64,000 nucleotides of DNA from CAYNST01 sp964546435 (GTDB taxonomy: Bacteria; Pseudomonadota; Gammaproteobacteria; Pseudomonadales; Cellvibrionaceae), in NCBI GenBank assembly GCA_964546435.1, contig CAZJKJ010000001.1, forward strand, positions 90,933 through 154,932, in the 5' to 3' direction. The notes beneath the pieces were generated by a model. The model was not told the DNA's origin. It did not search any database and saw only the letters and a list, made by a program, of their open reading frames with translations. Made by a program: the position numbers and the translations under genes. This document shows, one piece after another, positions 8,994 through 18,499 of this stretch (positions are counted from its first letter, which is position 1; every line of letters starts with the position of its first letter).

Positions 8994-10200
8994 ATAGGTA
9001 TCCAATAGTCATTTTGATTCGGTCGGAGTCTGCGAACTGCCCCATAAGGCTGCCGCGCTCCCCGGATAATAGGTCCAGTGCAAGTTCGACCTTTAAATGG
9101 TCGCTCAGGCTGTACGTGCTCTGGATCTGAAAGAGTGAATCCTCACCATGCGCCAGGAATTGTGCATGACTGATGCGGGCTTCGAGTTTGCCGTCGAGGA
9201 TGATCCCCTGCAATGAGAGCGTCATGAGCGGGTTGTCCTCTGTCTGGGTAAAATCAGCTTGCCAGTCGTGCGTCAGACGATCGTTGTACTGAAAGGTCAC
9301 CATCCAGTCCCGGATGAGGTAATCCCATCCGATCAGCCAGTTCGAAACATCACTTGTCGCGATGCTGCTGGCCGTGTTCATCGACATCCCCAGATTTCGC
9401 GCAACCTCTGCGCGAATAACGTGTCCGCCCAGTGCAAAACTGGTCGAGGCGCCCAGCATGTCGTAGCGGTGGAATTCCTCCTGCAAAACAAAGCTGTTCT
9501 CCGCCTGCATCACCAGCCGGTATACGGGATTGTCATCATAGCTGCGCAGTGCAACGGCGCTGAAATCAAAACGGCCGAACTGGCGTGATACCCGTAACCC
9601 CGCTTCATCGCCCAGACTATCCGTGTCAGCTTCAATTACCGGCATTGCCGCTACAACCGGATCACGACTGAACAAGGAAAATTCTGCTCCCTGCGCTGCC
9701 TGACGGTTTTCGCGGAATTCAGGGATGTATAAAATCTCGAGTTCCCAGTCGCTGATGTAGCCATTTACCTTCAGCATGGGAATCGCAAGCCGGCGTTCGC
9801 TCAATTCGGGCAATATGAATTCACGCAGATCCTCCGGATTGACCTGATCTATGACCCGCAGCTCGTCGGCCCGCCCCCAGACAACCTGCTGCCATCCCAG
9901 AGCGAAATCCCATCCGTACATGCTGGTTCCGACATACAGGTCGCGCCAGTCGAAATGGTCGGTGCGCTCACCGTCACTGGCGATTGCGTCCCAGCTGTCT
10001 TCCCGATACCGTGCAGCCGCAACCCAATAAAATTTATCGTAGTGGTCTTCAGCCCCCAGACGGACGGTGAATTCCGAATGATCCGAAATCGCCATATCCT
10101 GAAGATTTCTGGAGACGCCGGCATCGATACGGCCTTGCAGATCCAGAGCCTGCGCGGATTGCACGACGCATATCATCCACACAAACCTCAGGCTCCGCAC
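8986..10200 (-). CDS. DUF1302-like outer-membrane beta-barrel protein
   Basis: A 404-residue protein with a signal peptide (MRSLRFVWMICVVQSAQA) followed by alternating polar/aromatic strands typical of an outer-membrane barrel and a C-terminus ending in an aromatic strand (MTIGYLLP). The central motif WQQVVWGRADELRVIDQVNP is characteristic of DUF1302 barrels, which often sit next to MMPL exporters and LolA-like proteins. It probably forms the outer-membrane part of the cluster 1 export route. It overlaps the upstream SDR gene by 13 bases. A second barrel of the same type occurs in cluster 2 (35510-36790). Confidence 0.75.
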   Translation of the reverse strand: MRSLRFVWMICVVQSAQALDLQGRIDAGVSRNLQDMAISDHSEFTVRLGAEDHYDKFYWVAAARYREDSWDAIASDGERTDHFDWRDLYVGTSMYGWDFALGWQQVVWGRADELRVIDQVNPEDLREFILPELSERRLAIPMLKVNGYISDWELEILYIPEFRENRQAAQGAEFSLFSRDPVVAAMPVIEADTDSLGDEAGLRVSRQFGRFDFSAVALRSYDDNPVYRLVMQAENSFVLQEEFHRYDMLGASTSFALGGHVIRAEVARNLGMSMNTASSIATSDVSNWLIGWDYLIRDWMVTFQYNDRLTHDWQADFTQTEDNPLMTLSLQGIILDGKLEARISHAQFLAHGEDSLFQIQSTYSLSDHLKVELALDLLSGERGSLMGQFADSDRIKMTIGYLLP

Positions 10201-10934
10201 AGGCTGCCTCCGTCTACTACCCAGCTTTGCGCGGTAATTCCGGCGGCTTGATCGCTGGCAAGAAAAGCCACGACGCTGGCCACCTCCCCGGAATCGATCA
10301 AGCGCCGCAGGGGTATCCGCTTTCGCGCCTGCCTTATAACATTCCTCAAATCCGAGCCAATGGAATCGGCGCGATGCTGCAGCTCATCACGCAACATCGG
10401 TGTGTCAACCCAGCCGGGCAAAACCGCATTTACCGTAGTTCCTTGCGGTGCCAGATCAAGCGCAAGCGCTTTGGTAAATCCGATTAGCCCGTGCTTTGAG
10501 GCGCAGTAGGCGGTATTACGGGTGCCGCCAACCTTCCCCAGAACGGACGCAATATTTATGACGCGGCCATTAGGGGCAAGAAAAGGCAGCACACCGCTGG
10601 TTATATAGAACGCGCCGCTGAGATTAACGCCGATGACGCGATTCCAGAGTTTACGGTCAGCCGGATCATTCTCGTCAGAAATGCCCGCACTGTTTACCAA
10701 TATGTGCACCTGCCCAAATCTGCTTATGACGGGCAGCAAATCGGCGTCAATGTCCGCTGCATTGCTTACATCGAGACAGACGCAGGTGTGTTCGATCTGC
10801 AGTGAGGCGCTGAGTGATTCCAGGCGTTCTTCATTTTTATCAATGGCGATGACATGATCCACCGCATGTTGCAGTTGTGCAGTTATCGCTTCGCCTATGC
10901 CACTGGCTGCGCCAGTAATGACCAATACTTTCAT
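10188..10934 (-). CDS. FabG-like short-chain dehydrogenase/reductase
   Basis: A 248-residue SDR with TGAASGIG at the N-terminus (cofactor loop), NSAG near residue 85, a catalytic Ser in INIASV and the YCASK catalytic Tyr/Lys. This fits a 3-ketoacyl-ACP reductase-type enzyme using NAD(P)H. I chose the ATG at 10934 because MKVLVITG is the normal SDR start; an upstream in-frame start at 10958 would add eight unlikely residues. It lies 23 bases after the second SDR and overlaps the beta-barrel gene. The substrate is inferred from context to be a cluster 1 ketoacyl or related intermediate. Confidence 0.82.
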   Translation of the reverse strand: MKVLVITGAASGIGEAITAQLQHAVDHVIAIDKNEERLESLSASLQIEHTCVCLDVSNAADIDADLLPVISRFGQVHILVNSAGISDENDPADRKLWNRVIGVNLSGAFYITSGVLPFLAPNGRVINIASVLGKVGGTRNTAYCASKHGLIGFTKALALDLAPQGTTVNAVLPGWVDTPMLRDELQHRADSIGSDLRNVIRQARKRIPLRRLIDSGEVASVVAFLASDQAAGITAQSWVVDGGSLCGA

Positions 10935-10957
10935 TGCATTTTCCCTTTGCCCAAACA

Positions 10958-11698
10958 TCAGGCCATCTTCAGCCCGCCATTAACGTGCAGTATTTCGCCG
11001 GTTATATACGCTGCTTCATCACTGGCCAGATAGGCGACCGCGCCGGCGATTTCATCGGGGCGCCCGTATCGCTTTGTCAGCAACCGGTTGAATATCTCGA
11101 CTTCGCCAAGTTCACGCACTTGAGACGACATGTCGGTCGCAATGACTCCCGGTGCAACGGCATTGACCCGAATATTTCTGGGCGCCAGCTCGACCGCCAT
11201 CGCTTTAGTAAACGATTCAAGACCTCCTTTTGAAGCGGCATAATTGGACTGCCCTTTGCCCGGCCGTGTCGCAGAAACTGACGAAATATTGACAATGCAC
11301 CCCTGCCTGCGACGCATCATTGGCCGGGACGCGGCTTGTGTGCAGTAGATCGGACCCAGCAAATTCGCCTGTATTACGGCTTCCAGATCCGAAATATCCA
11401 TCATGCTTAACAAATTGTCGCGGTTAATACCGGCGTTATTAACGAGAACATCAATTTGTCCAAAGCGGTCAAGCGTGAAATCAATCAGCATCTGCGCTTC
11501 ATCCGCGCAACTGACATCGGCTTTGCATTTAACCGCTTTGCCGTTTTTGCTTTCAATTTCGGCCACCACTTCCAGTGCAGCCATTTCGTGCCGGGCGTAG
11601 TTGACGATCACTTGATAGCCCAACCCGGACAGTCTGATTGCAATTGCTTTGCCTATACCACGGCTCGCACCCGTTACAATCGCTATTTTGGGTAACAT
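10958..11698 (-). CDS. FabG-like 3-ketoacyl-ACP reductase
   Basis: A 246-residue SDR, the canonical FabG length. TGASRGIG binds the cofactor, NNAG lies near residue 87, and the catalytic Ser-Tyr-Lys is seen in ISSVSATRPG and NYAASK. The C-terminus YITGEILHVNGGLKMA is strongly FabG-like. It is expected to reduce a beta-ketoacyl chain on the cluster ACP. Having two SDRs but no dehydratase in the operon means that hydroxyl groups may be kept or that housekeeping FabA/FabZ completes the cycle. Confidence 0.85.
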   Translation of the reverse strand: MLPKIAIVTGASRGIGKAIAIRLSGLGYQVIVNYARHEMAALEVVAEIESKNGKAVKCKADVSCADEAQMLIDFTLDRFGQIDVLVNNAGINRDNLLSMMDISDLEAVIQANLLGPIYCTQAASRPMMRRRQGCIVNISSVSATRPGKGQSNYAASKGGLESFTKAMAVELAPRNIRVNAVAPGVIATDMSSQVRELGEVEIFNRLLTKRYGRPDEIAGAVAYLASDEAAYITGEILHVNGGLKMA

Positions 11699-11926
11699 CT
11701 ATATAGCCTCCATCACCTGGTTTTCCATTGTGCAAGGAAGTCCCTGCCTTCTTTCTCAAAAACATAAGAAAAAGCACGGATTTTTTTGCTCGTAGTCTCA
11801 ATCACGCGCGGGATTTCTGGCGACGAATTTTTACATCGCGTTGCAGCGTCTTGCGTAATTGTCGGCACGCGTTTTGTTTATAGGATGAAGCGATTTCGGA
11901 CGCGCTTAATTGCAAGATTCGGAAGG

Positions 11927-14818
11927 TCACAGTGACGCATCCACCTTGATTGCTGCCAGACGGAAGCCGTGCAGCCGTGCATATTCGGCAATTTCTTTGA
12001 CCTGACGCTTGGAGATGTCGCCGAAGGAGTAGCACCGGCTATAGCGGTTCATACCGAGAACCACACTCTCAGCCATACAGGCGTACAGCTCTCCCTCGCT
12101 CAGGAACGCGCGCGCGCGCGTATCCAGACTTTCGCCATTGGGCGTCGCTACAATTCCGCCCTGCAGGTAACGCACGTCTGGCCGGCGCTGCCCAATGTCG
12201 GTCACAACGTTGTGCGGCACGGCAATATCGCAGACGATCGCATTGGCCTTGAAGTGCTCGCTGTTCAGAAAGGCCTCTGGTGCATTGGCCGCGCACAAGA
12301 CAATTTCACCTTTGCTCACTTCATGCAGACGGGAGGTGACGTGAAAAAATGGATCCTGGCCGAAATGCGCCACGATTTTTTCTGCGAGCACTCGGCCCGG
12401 ATCTGGAATGGTCGGGTTGGCTACGACAAAAGACCTGATTTCCGCAATTTCGGCGACGCGCGCGCCGATGCCCGAATGAACCAGGTTAGCGAGTATTTCT
12501 GCATAGATATCGTCGTAAATTTTGTGTACCGTTTTCCACAAGCGGCGGTCGGAACCCTCTCTCTGGCTTCCGACCAGGCTTACTTTGGCCACCCTGTCAC
12601 ACAGCGTCGAGGTAAAGGTTGAGGCAATATTGCCGGCGGCCCCTACGACCACGAGATGCGCACTGGCCAGATCGATCCCGGCTTCGCGCGCGGCCTGTTC
12701 GATCGCCTCCAGGCCCATGGCGATGGTCAAGGCATTACCGCTGGTAACGGCTGTGCCCCGTCTGGAGAGAGACTGCCCGTTATTGGTGACGATGGACGTG
12801 TACATCCCGAGCCCGACCACTTCACAACCGTCTTTCCGAGCGGCATTCAGTCGATCCTGTACCGCGTCCCTGATCGATTCCACGTCGCCCGAGCTCAGGT
12901 AATCCGACATTTGCCCGGAATCGACGCACAGCGGGTAGAGAATAAAATCAACGAGAGCACCGGTGGTCGACTGGATTCGAACCGGAGGAAACGGGGCTGC
13001 AGTCCGGTTGACTTCCATCCTGCCCACAAACTCACAGCACTCCTGCTCGGTCAGATCAGCCAGAGAAGGGTCTACCGCAATGAGGTCGTGCGCCTTGATC
13101 AGGTGATTGACGAAACCCACTTTCGTCACTTTCTGACCGGCTGGCGTGGCCTGAAGCCCCAGATGCGTAGGCGCCGGGTTTGCCGGCCGGAAATCGTTGA
13201 TTACAGCTCTCAGGGTACTTCTGCGGCAATTAATGGCTGCGGCAACAAATGGCAGAGCGTCGGCGTTTCGCAGTGCAAGACATAGCTGCTCGAACGACAA
13301 AAATATTTTCTGGATATTGTCATCGGCGAGAAACGCCGAAGGTTCAATACGAATGACATTCGACGCACTCGCGGGTGCGGAGACACGGATGCCATGCCGG
13401 TGCAACAGAAACCCCGCCATCAGGTATCCCAGCGATTTAGAATAGGCGGCCCCGCGAATGATCATCGACGGCGACTGGCGCTGATCGTAGAACTCGATAC
13501 CAAGAAGCAGGCCCCGGCCCCGGACTGACTTGATCAACTCCGGATATTCATTTTGCAACCGAGCGAATCCTTCCTGCAGACTGGCGCCCGCCAGCGATAT
13601 CTGGCGATACAGTGCGCCTTCGTTCTGTTCCAGCAGTTCCAGCGTCTTCAGTGCAATTGTGGAGCTGAAATCGTCTTCGGCGAAGGTCGAACTGTGAATC
13701 AGTGAAAAATTTTCCTCGTACAGTGTCTTCCGGATCGCCGTCGCCGCTATTTTTGCAATTCCGCCTCCCAGGGACTTTGACAACGCGTAGTAATCACCCG
13801 TGAGTTGCAAGTGACTGCTGGCGAGAAAACGCCCACTGCGTCCCATCCCGCTCTGGATTTCATCCACTATCAAGGGACACTTCTGCTGGTTGCAAAACCG
13901 CTTCAGCGCGAGTGCAAAGTCGCGCTCAAGCAGGTTGATGCCACCCTCCCCTTGTATCGGTTCAATCACGACAGCGGTAAACATCGGCAATGGTGTTTCA
14001 GTCAAAACGGCAACGCCGTTCCTGACTTTCAGGCCATAGAGATAGCGATCCTTTTGTTGCTCCGCCAAACGGCCCAGCTCTGCCTCGTCGCCAGCTCTGA
14101 CAAACCGGACGTTCAGGCCGAGTGACTTGAACGGCGCGCGGTAGTTTTCTCCATACGTCAGTTGCACACTGCCCATCAGCTTACCGTGAAAGGAGTTTTC
14201 CAGCGCCACAATGACGGGGGGATGCTGCAGTTGACCTGCATTGAACGCGGTCAAGGCCATGGCCGCATGATCGACACCCTGAATCTTTTCGAACATGCCG
14301 ACCAGCTCAGTTTTGCGGAACAGATCCTCAGGGATTACCAGACCGACGTCGGCAACCGCCAGCCTGATTTCATCCAGTTCATCCTCAAGGTTTTCGATAA
14401 TCTTCTGCAGGCGTAGTACCCGTGCCAGTTCGGCATGCTTCAACGCGACTTCAATGGCTTCGGCACCGCTATTTGAAAAGGTGGTAATAAAACCTTCCTG
14501 CAGCCCGGTCTCGCATTGAAGTATCCCGCTCAACATTTCGGCCAGAGCACCGGATACCCGCCGCTCGGAAAACTGGGCATGCACCACCCCTTGCCGATCC
14601 AGAAATGCCTTGGCCGCATTTACCAGTTCGGGGTGGTTGTGCCCCAGAATCGTAGCGCCGTAGCCGCCGAGCAGATCCAAAACCGGAACTTCCCTATCCG
14701 CTTCATCCCGATAAAAGAGGGTGTCACCTTCGGCACGGCAGTAGGCAACATCCTGCCCAAGTGCTTTGAGTACCTGTGCAAGCCTGGGCTTCACGAATTG
14801 TCCGTAGGGGGTTGGCAT
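11927..14818 (-). CDS. Fusion: class III aminotransferase - acyl-ACP reductase (AAR-like)
   Basis: A 963-residue two-part enzyme. Residues about 1-480 are a class III (omega) PLP aminotransferase: NSGAEAIEVALKHA, IEPIQGEGG, VDEIQSGMGR, and the PLP lysine in SKSLGGG near residue 346. Residues about 560-963 resemble cyanobacterial long-chain acyl-ACP reductase: GLGMYTSIVTNNG, VTSGNALTIA, VVGAAGNIAS (Rossmann loop near 722), a Cys in IVCDIAVP at the likely thioester position, GGIVATP, and a CYSFGDIS tail. Predicted role: reduce an acyl-ACP thioester to an aldehyde, then transaminate it to a primary amine, so releasing the chain. PigE and TamH combine similar activities, but from memory with a different arrangement. 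The gene sits 15 bases after the degenerate KS. Confidence 0.82.
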   Translation of the reverse strand: MPTPYGQFVKPRLAQVLKALGQDVAYCRAEGDTLFYRDEADREVPVLDLLGGYGATILGHNHPELVNAAKAFLDRQGVVHAQFSERRVSGALAEMLSGILQCETGLQEGFITTFSNSGAEAIEVALKHAELARVLRLQKIIENLEDELDEIRLAVADVGLVIPEDLFRKTELVGMFEKIQGVDHAAMALTAFNAGQLQHPPVIVALENSFHGKLMGSVQLTYGENYRAPFKSLGLNVRFVRAGDEAELGRLAEQQKDRYLYGLKVRNGVAVLTETPLPMFTAVVIEPIQGEGGINLLERDFALALKRFCNQQKCPLIVDEIQSGMGRSGRFLASSHLQLTGDYYALSKSLGGGIAKIAATAIRKTLYEENFSLIHSSTFAEDDFSSTIALKTLELLEQNEGALYRQISLAGASLQEGFARLQNEYPELIKSVRGRGLLLGIEFYDQRQSPSMIIRGAAYSKSLGYLMAGFLLHRHGIRVSAPASASNVIRIEPSAFLADDNIQKIFLSFEQLCLALRNADALPFVAAAINCRRSTLRAVINDFRPANPAPTHLGLQATPAGQKVTKVGFVNHLIKAHDLIAVDPSLADLTEQECCEFVGRMEVNRTAAPFPPVRIQSTTGALVDFILYPLCVDSGQMSDYLSSGDVESIRDAVQDRLNAARKDGCEVVGLGMYTSIVTNNGQSLSRRGTAVTSGNALTIAMGLEAIEQAAREAGIDLASAHLVVVGAAGNIASTFTSTLCDRVAKVSLVGSQREGSDRRLWKTVHKIYDDIYAEILANLVHSGIGARVAEIAEIRSFVVANPTIPDPGRVLAEKIVAHFGQDPFFHVTSRLHEVSKGEIVLCAANAPEAFLNSEHFKANAIVCDIAVPHNVVTDIGQRRPDVRYLQGGIVATPNGESLDTRARAFLSEGELYACMAESVVLGMNRYSRCYSFGDISKRQVKEIAEYARLHGFRLAAIKVDASL

Positions 14819-14833
14819 CGGGCGGGTTCCGTA

Positions 14834-16090
14834 TCAATATTCTGGTGAAAGTTTTTCGAGGAGGACGCCTGATACAGCGTTCGTCTGCTCCCGGTTAAGT
14901 ACCAGGGCACCGGTACAGGCATACGACCGGCTCTTACCGGCGATAAAGTTCAGGTCGTAGCTGATGGGCTTTTGCAGCGCGGACATTGCAGGAATACTTT
15001 GATTCTTTAACGCCAGTGACGCGGCCACGACCGACAGCAGCCCGCGTGCCGGCCCCAGTACACCGGTCGGACCGTTGACGCAGGTTGTTCTGACGTCGGG
15101 CAGCACACGTGCAATTTCCCGGGCGGTTTGCTGATCCTGCTCAGGTACTCCGATTCCGTCAGCGACGATAAAGTCGGCGGCCGGGCTTCCAGCGAGGTTT
15201 GCCATCAGCGCTGGAAAAATCGCTCCGCCCCTGCTCATGACATCCGCCGTGCTCGCGATGGAACGCACACAGATATCACTGTTCTGCCCACGATACGCGC
15301 TCCTTTCTGCGCGTTCGAGCACAAGCGCACAGGCGCCGTCCGCCAGAATCAGGCCGTCCGCAGTCTGGTCAAATGGTCTGCACACGGTTCCTCGCGCCCG
15401 CCCCTGCTGAATGAAGTGGGCGAGCGTGTTCGGGTTGAGGTAGCTTCCGGTTGCAATCACCACGGCGACATCGGCGCTTGCCGACCCGAGCGCGGCCACC
15501 GCGGCGTTCAGGGCCGCCGTGGCCGCGATGGCATCTCCCGTGAAAGATCCGCAATCACCTCTGAGACCCAGAGAAATACTGGCCATGCCGAGCACGTTGT
15601 TGTCCAGCGACTTGATTACCGTAAACGGGTCTGCGCCCCGGCGCTGCATAAAGCATTCTGTAAGGAAAGGCCGGTCATGCAGTGCGCCGCGATCGCTGGC
15701 GGTCTTCAACCCGTCGATCAGGCTGAAAATGCCCGGATGCAGATAGTCGTAGGACGCAGTGAAAATGCCGATTCTCTCCGGTGGACAGTCGCCCGCCCGC
15801 AGACCGGCATCACGCAATGCCTGTTCGGCGGCTGATACTCCCCATAAACTGGAATCCAGCGCAAACCGTCTCTGTTTACGTGGCACCAAGTCTCGACCAG
15901 CCTGCGTTTGCCGCTCGCTGATATGGCCGTAGCGGGTGATCGTTTCGCTGCGCATGCGGGCGCACTCAAATGGACTGGTCAAGTCTTTTCCGGATTCCAG
16001 CGCTTGCCACCAGTCTTCAAGACCAGTGCTACCCGGCAGCACGCAGCCCATACCCGAAATCACCACTGAGCCGTCTCTAACTGGCTGCAT
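14834..16090 (-). CDS. Degenerate ketosynthase (chain-length-factor-like), second pair
   Basis: A 418-residue thiolase-fold protein of the FabF/KS type (VVISGMGCVLPGSTGLEDWW at the N-terminus). The nucleophile region reads GSFTGDAIAA where an active KS has STACAGAAQA, so Cys appears replaced by Gly, although a Cys lies five residues earlier. The first His motif (NAHGTST) has become VADGIGV and the GH motif NGPTGVLG, so both catalytic His are lost. This resembles KS-beta/chain-length-factor subunits that dimerise with an active KS. It overlaps the preceding active KS gene (16077-17360) by 14 bases, supporting co-translation and a heterodimer. Confidence 0.75.
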   Translation of the reverse strand: MQPVRDGSVVISGMGCVLPGSTGLEDWWQALESGKDLTSPFECARMRSETITRYGHISERQTQAGRDLVPRKQRRFALDSSLWGVSAAEQALRDAGLRAGDCPPERIGIFTASYDYLHPGIFSLIDGLKTASDRGALHDRPFLTECFMQRRGADPFTVIKSLDNNVLGMASISLGLRGDCGSFTGDAIAATAALNAAVAALGSASADVAVVIATGSYLNPNTLAHFIQQGRARGTVCRPFDQTADGLILADGACALVLERAERSAYRGQNSDICVRSIASTADVMSRGGAIFPALMANLAGSPAADFIVADGIGVPEQDQQTAREIARVLPDVRTTCVNGPTGVLGPARGLLSVVAASLALKNQSIPAMSALQKPISYDLNFIAGKSRSYACTGALVLNREQTNAVSGVLLEKLSPEY

Positions 16091-17360
16091 AAGGCGCCAC
16101 CACCAGGCTGGTATTCAGGCCGCCAAAACCAAAGGAATTAGTCATGGCGTGGCGTATTTTCATGGGCCGGGCCTGTAGAGGGACGTAGTCCAGATCACAG
16201 CCATCGTCAGGATTGTCCAGATTGAGGGTGGGAGGCGCCGTCTGTTGCTCAACTGCCAGAACCGTCGCCACAAACTCCGCCGCACCTGCAGCCGCAATCA
16301 GGTGGCCTATATGAGCCTTGATCGAGGAAACGGCGAGCTGCCGGTAATGCTGTGCTTCCGCAAATACTGATTTAATCGCCAGCGTTTCGGCCAGATCGTT
16401 AAGTGGCGTCGAGGTACCATGGGCGTTGATGTAATCGATGGATGCAGGCGGGAGACCTGCCTGCCCGAGGGCCCGTGACATGGCGCGTGCCTGCCCTTCT
16501 CCTTCAGGGTGCGGCGCGGTAATCTTGTAAGCGTCCATGGACGCACCATAGCCGAGAACCTCGGCATAAACTCGCGCACCGCGCCTACGTGCATGTGATT
16601 CGCTTTCAAGCACCACCATCGCTCCGCCTTCACCCGCTACAAGCCCACTGCGATCACGGTCAAACGGTCGGCACAGGCGTTCTGCGAGCGTTTCTTTGGT
16701 TGACGGTGCGCCCAACAGGTAAAGGCCGATCATTGTGACGGTGTTAAGCACTGAATCCGCTCCGCCTGCCAGCATCACAGAGGTTTCGCCTCTGCGGATC
16801 ATCCGGGAAGCAATGCCGATCGCCTGCGCTGCGCCCGCGCAGGCCGTACTAATATTCAGCACCGGTCCGGTTATGCTGAATTCCCTGGCCAAAGTGACAC
16901 CAAGGTGATCATTGCTCAGCCAGGTACCGGAATTCTTATCTGCCTGAATCCGGTTGTCCCACCAGCGATTCCAGTCCAGCCCCGAGCGGGTGTAAGCTGC
17001 GATGTCAAACGCTTCATCCCGCTCTGGCACACCAGAACCGACAATGACACCTGCGGAGCGGGACCGGCGTGCGGCATCGGTCAAACCCGCGTCACGCAAT
17101 GCCTCTGCGGCGGCGACCAGTCCGAAGGCCGTCCGCTTTTCCATGTTGTGTGCTAAAGCAGAATAATCGGCAAACTGCTCGCGAAAGCGCTGCCAATCCA
17201 CCTCGGCCACGTAAGAAACCGGCAGGCCCTTGGCGATGCCCCCCGGCCAGTGTCGTATGGCGGACTCACCGGCGATCATCTTTCGCCAAAAATCTGCGGC
17301 ATTGTTGGCTAGACCGTTAACCGAGCCTAAACCGGTGACGAACACGCGTTCATGTTTCAT
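16077..17360 (-). CDS. Beta-ketoacyl synthase (FabF-type, active), second pair
   Basis: A 427-residue KS with the complete triad: Cys in STACAGA, His in NAHGTSTPLND, His in IGHLIAAAG. It should catalyse decarboxylative condensation of malonyl-ACP with an acyl chain. I chose the ATG at 17360 because MKHERVFVTGLG is the usual KS start; it also forms a TAATG stop-start overlap with the upstream gene. An earlier in-frame start at 17393 would read into that gene. Its neighbour downstream is a degenerate KS, its presumed partner. Confidence 0.88.
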   Translation of the reverse strand: MKHERVFVTGLGSVNGLANNAADFWRKMIAGESAIRHWPGGIAKGLPVSYVAEVDWQRFREQFADYSALAHNMEKRTAFGLVAAAEALRDAGLTDAARRSRSAGVIVGSGVPERDEAFDIAAYTRSGLDWNRWWDNRIQADKNSGTWLSNDHLGVTLAREFSITGPVLNISTACAGAAQAIGIASRMIRRGETSVMLAGGADSVLNTVTMIGLYLLGAPSTKETLAERLCRPFDRDRSGLVAGEGGAMVVLESESHARRRGARVYAEVLGYGASMDAYKITAPHPEGEGQARAMSRALGQAGLPPASIDYINAHGTSTPLNDLAETLAIKSVFAEAQHYRQLAVSSIKAHIGHLIAAAGAAEFVATVLAVEQQTAPPTLNLDNPDDGCDLDYVPLQARPMKIRHAMTNSFGFGGLNTSLVVAPYAAS

Positions 17361-18499
17361 TATTGATTCCACCCCAGGATCACGACGGCGCACTGGCCCG
17401 AGAAGCCCTGAGCGGATACGAGTGCATAATGGATCTGCCGACTGGCTTCACGAACGCAGTCGGATGAGTCGGTGAACAAGCACATTCCACGGCGGCAGGC
17501 GTCCTGGATAAGTGCGATCTTGACCCAGGGGCTCGCAGCCCCAAAGTGTCCCGCAAGGTGATCGATCGTCAGTAGTGGCAGAGTTTCTGAGGAACGGCTT
17601 CCGAGTTGTGCCAGCGCGCGGCGCATATCGGCCTGGCTGCCACCGACGACCGATGGATGTTCCAGTGCCAGGAGGTCCAGATCATCGAAGGCAATGCCTG
17701 CCTGCTCCAATGCCTGCTTTATCGCTTCAGGTGCAGCATCCGACGGGTCTTCGTTGAAACACCGGCCATAACCCGCAATAAACAGCGACCGGGGCTTTTC
17801 CACATCAGACAGTAATGCCACCGCTGCGCTTTCGGCGGGAACCAGCAACGGCTCACGATTGAACATTTCCGCTGACTCCCAGACAGGTGCCAGACCCGGG
17901 CCGGCAACCGGGCTTACGCCACCCGCCAGCACCTGAATCGAGTCATTTTCGAAAATCGCCAGACTGCCCTCAATCAATGCCTGCAATCCCGCATCGGCAT
18001 GATCCGAAAATCCGCCGACTGCTCCTGATAAATGAAAATGCTCGGCGAGATGCGCCAGTACACTTGAATTCAACAGCCTCAGCCCGGACAGGGGTTCGGT
18101 ATTGCGCAAAATCGATGCAGTGATTTCTCTTGCTGAAATCGATGTCTCGATTTTTAAATCAAGGCAACTGTCGACCGCGTGAGCGATGCTGGGTATCGCG
18201 AAAAAAAGGCCGGTGTCCTCTGGCGCTCGCAATTCAAAGTGCTCGTCACGCTGCAGCTCGATTGCAGCCCAGATCGCCGCCGCTGCCTGTCTCTCCATCA
18301 TTCGCAGGCTTTTCCGGTTTATCCCCATCCTGTCGAGTTGCGGCAGCGAGAGTTTGAAACCATGCGTGAGCGGTCCTACCGCCGGTTGCAGGCGCGTTGG
18401 CGTTTCGCGTGGATTGAGCAGCTGCGTCAACAAGCCGTCCAGACCTTTCCCCCAAGGCGTTACAACGCTCAGTGCCTCAATGAAAATTCGCTTTTTCAC
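17360..18499 (-). CDS. Degenerate ketosynthase lacking the nucleophile, first pair
   Basis: A 379-residue KS-fold protein, shorter than FabF (about 410). The active-site block reads FSDHADAGLQAL against ISTACAGAAQAI of the neighbour, so the nucleophilic Cys is replaced, apparently by Ala. A His remains in the first His motif position (LEHPSVVGG) and the AGHFGAASP motif keeps the second. KS proteins without Cys but with His can act as chain-length factors or as malonyl decarboxylases that start chains (KSQ-like). The start shares ATGA with the stop of the upstream active KS. Confidence 0.75.
   Translation of the reverse strand: MKKRIFIEALSVVTPWGKGLDGLLTQLLNPRETPTRLQPAVGPLTHGFKLSLPQLDRMGINRKSLRMMERQAAAAIWAAIELQRDEHFELRAPEDTGLFFAIPSIAHAVDSCLDLKIETSISAREITASILRNTEPLSGLRLLNSSVLAHLAEHFHLSGAVGGFSDHADAGLQALIEGSLAIFENDSIQVLAGGVSPVAGPGLAPVWESAEMFNREPLLVPAESAAVALLSDVEKPRSLFIAGYGRCFNEDPSDAAPEAIKQALEQAGIAFDDLDLLALEHPSVVGGSQADMRRALAQLGSRSSETLPLLTIDHLAGHFGAASPWVKIALIQDACRRGMCLFTDSSDCVREASRQIHYALVSAQGFSGQCAVVILGWNQ

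Noticed and set aside
12107..12122. Run of alternating CG dinucleotides
   Set aside because: It lies inside the fusion-enzyme coding region and is explained by Arg/Ala codons; length is modest.
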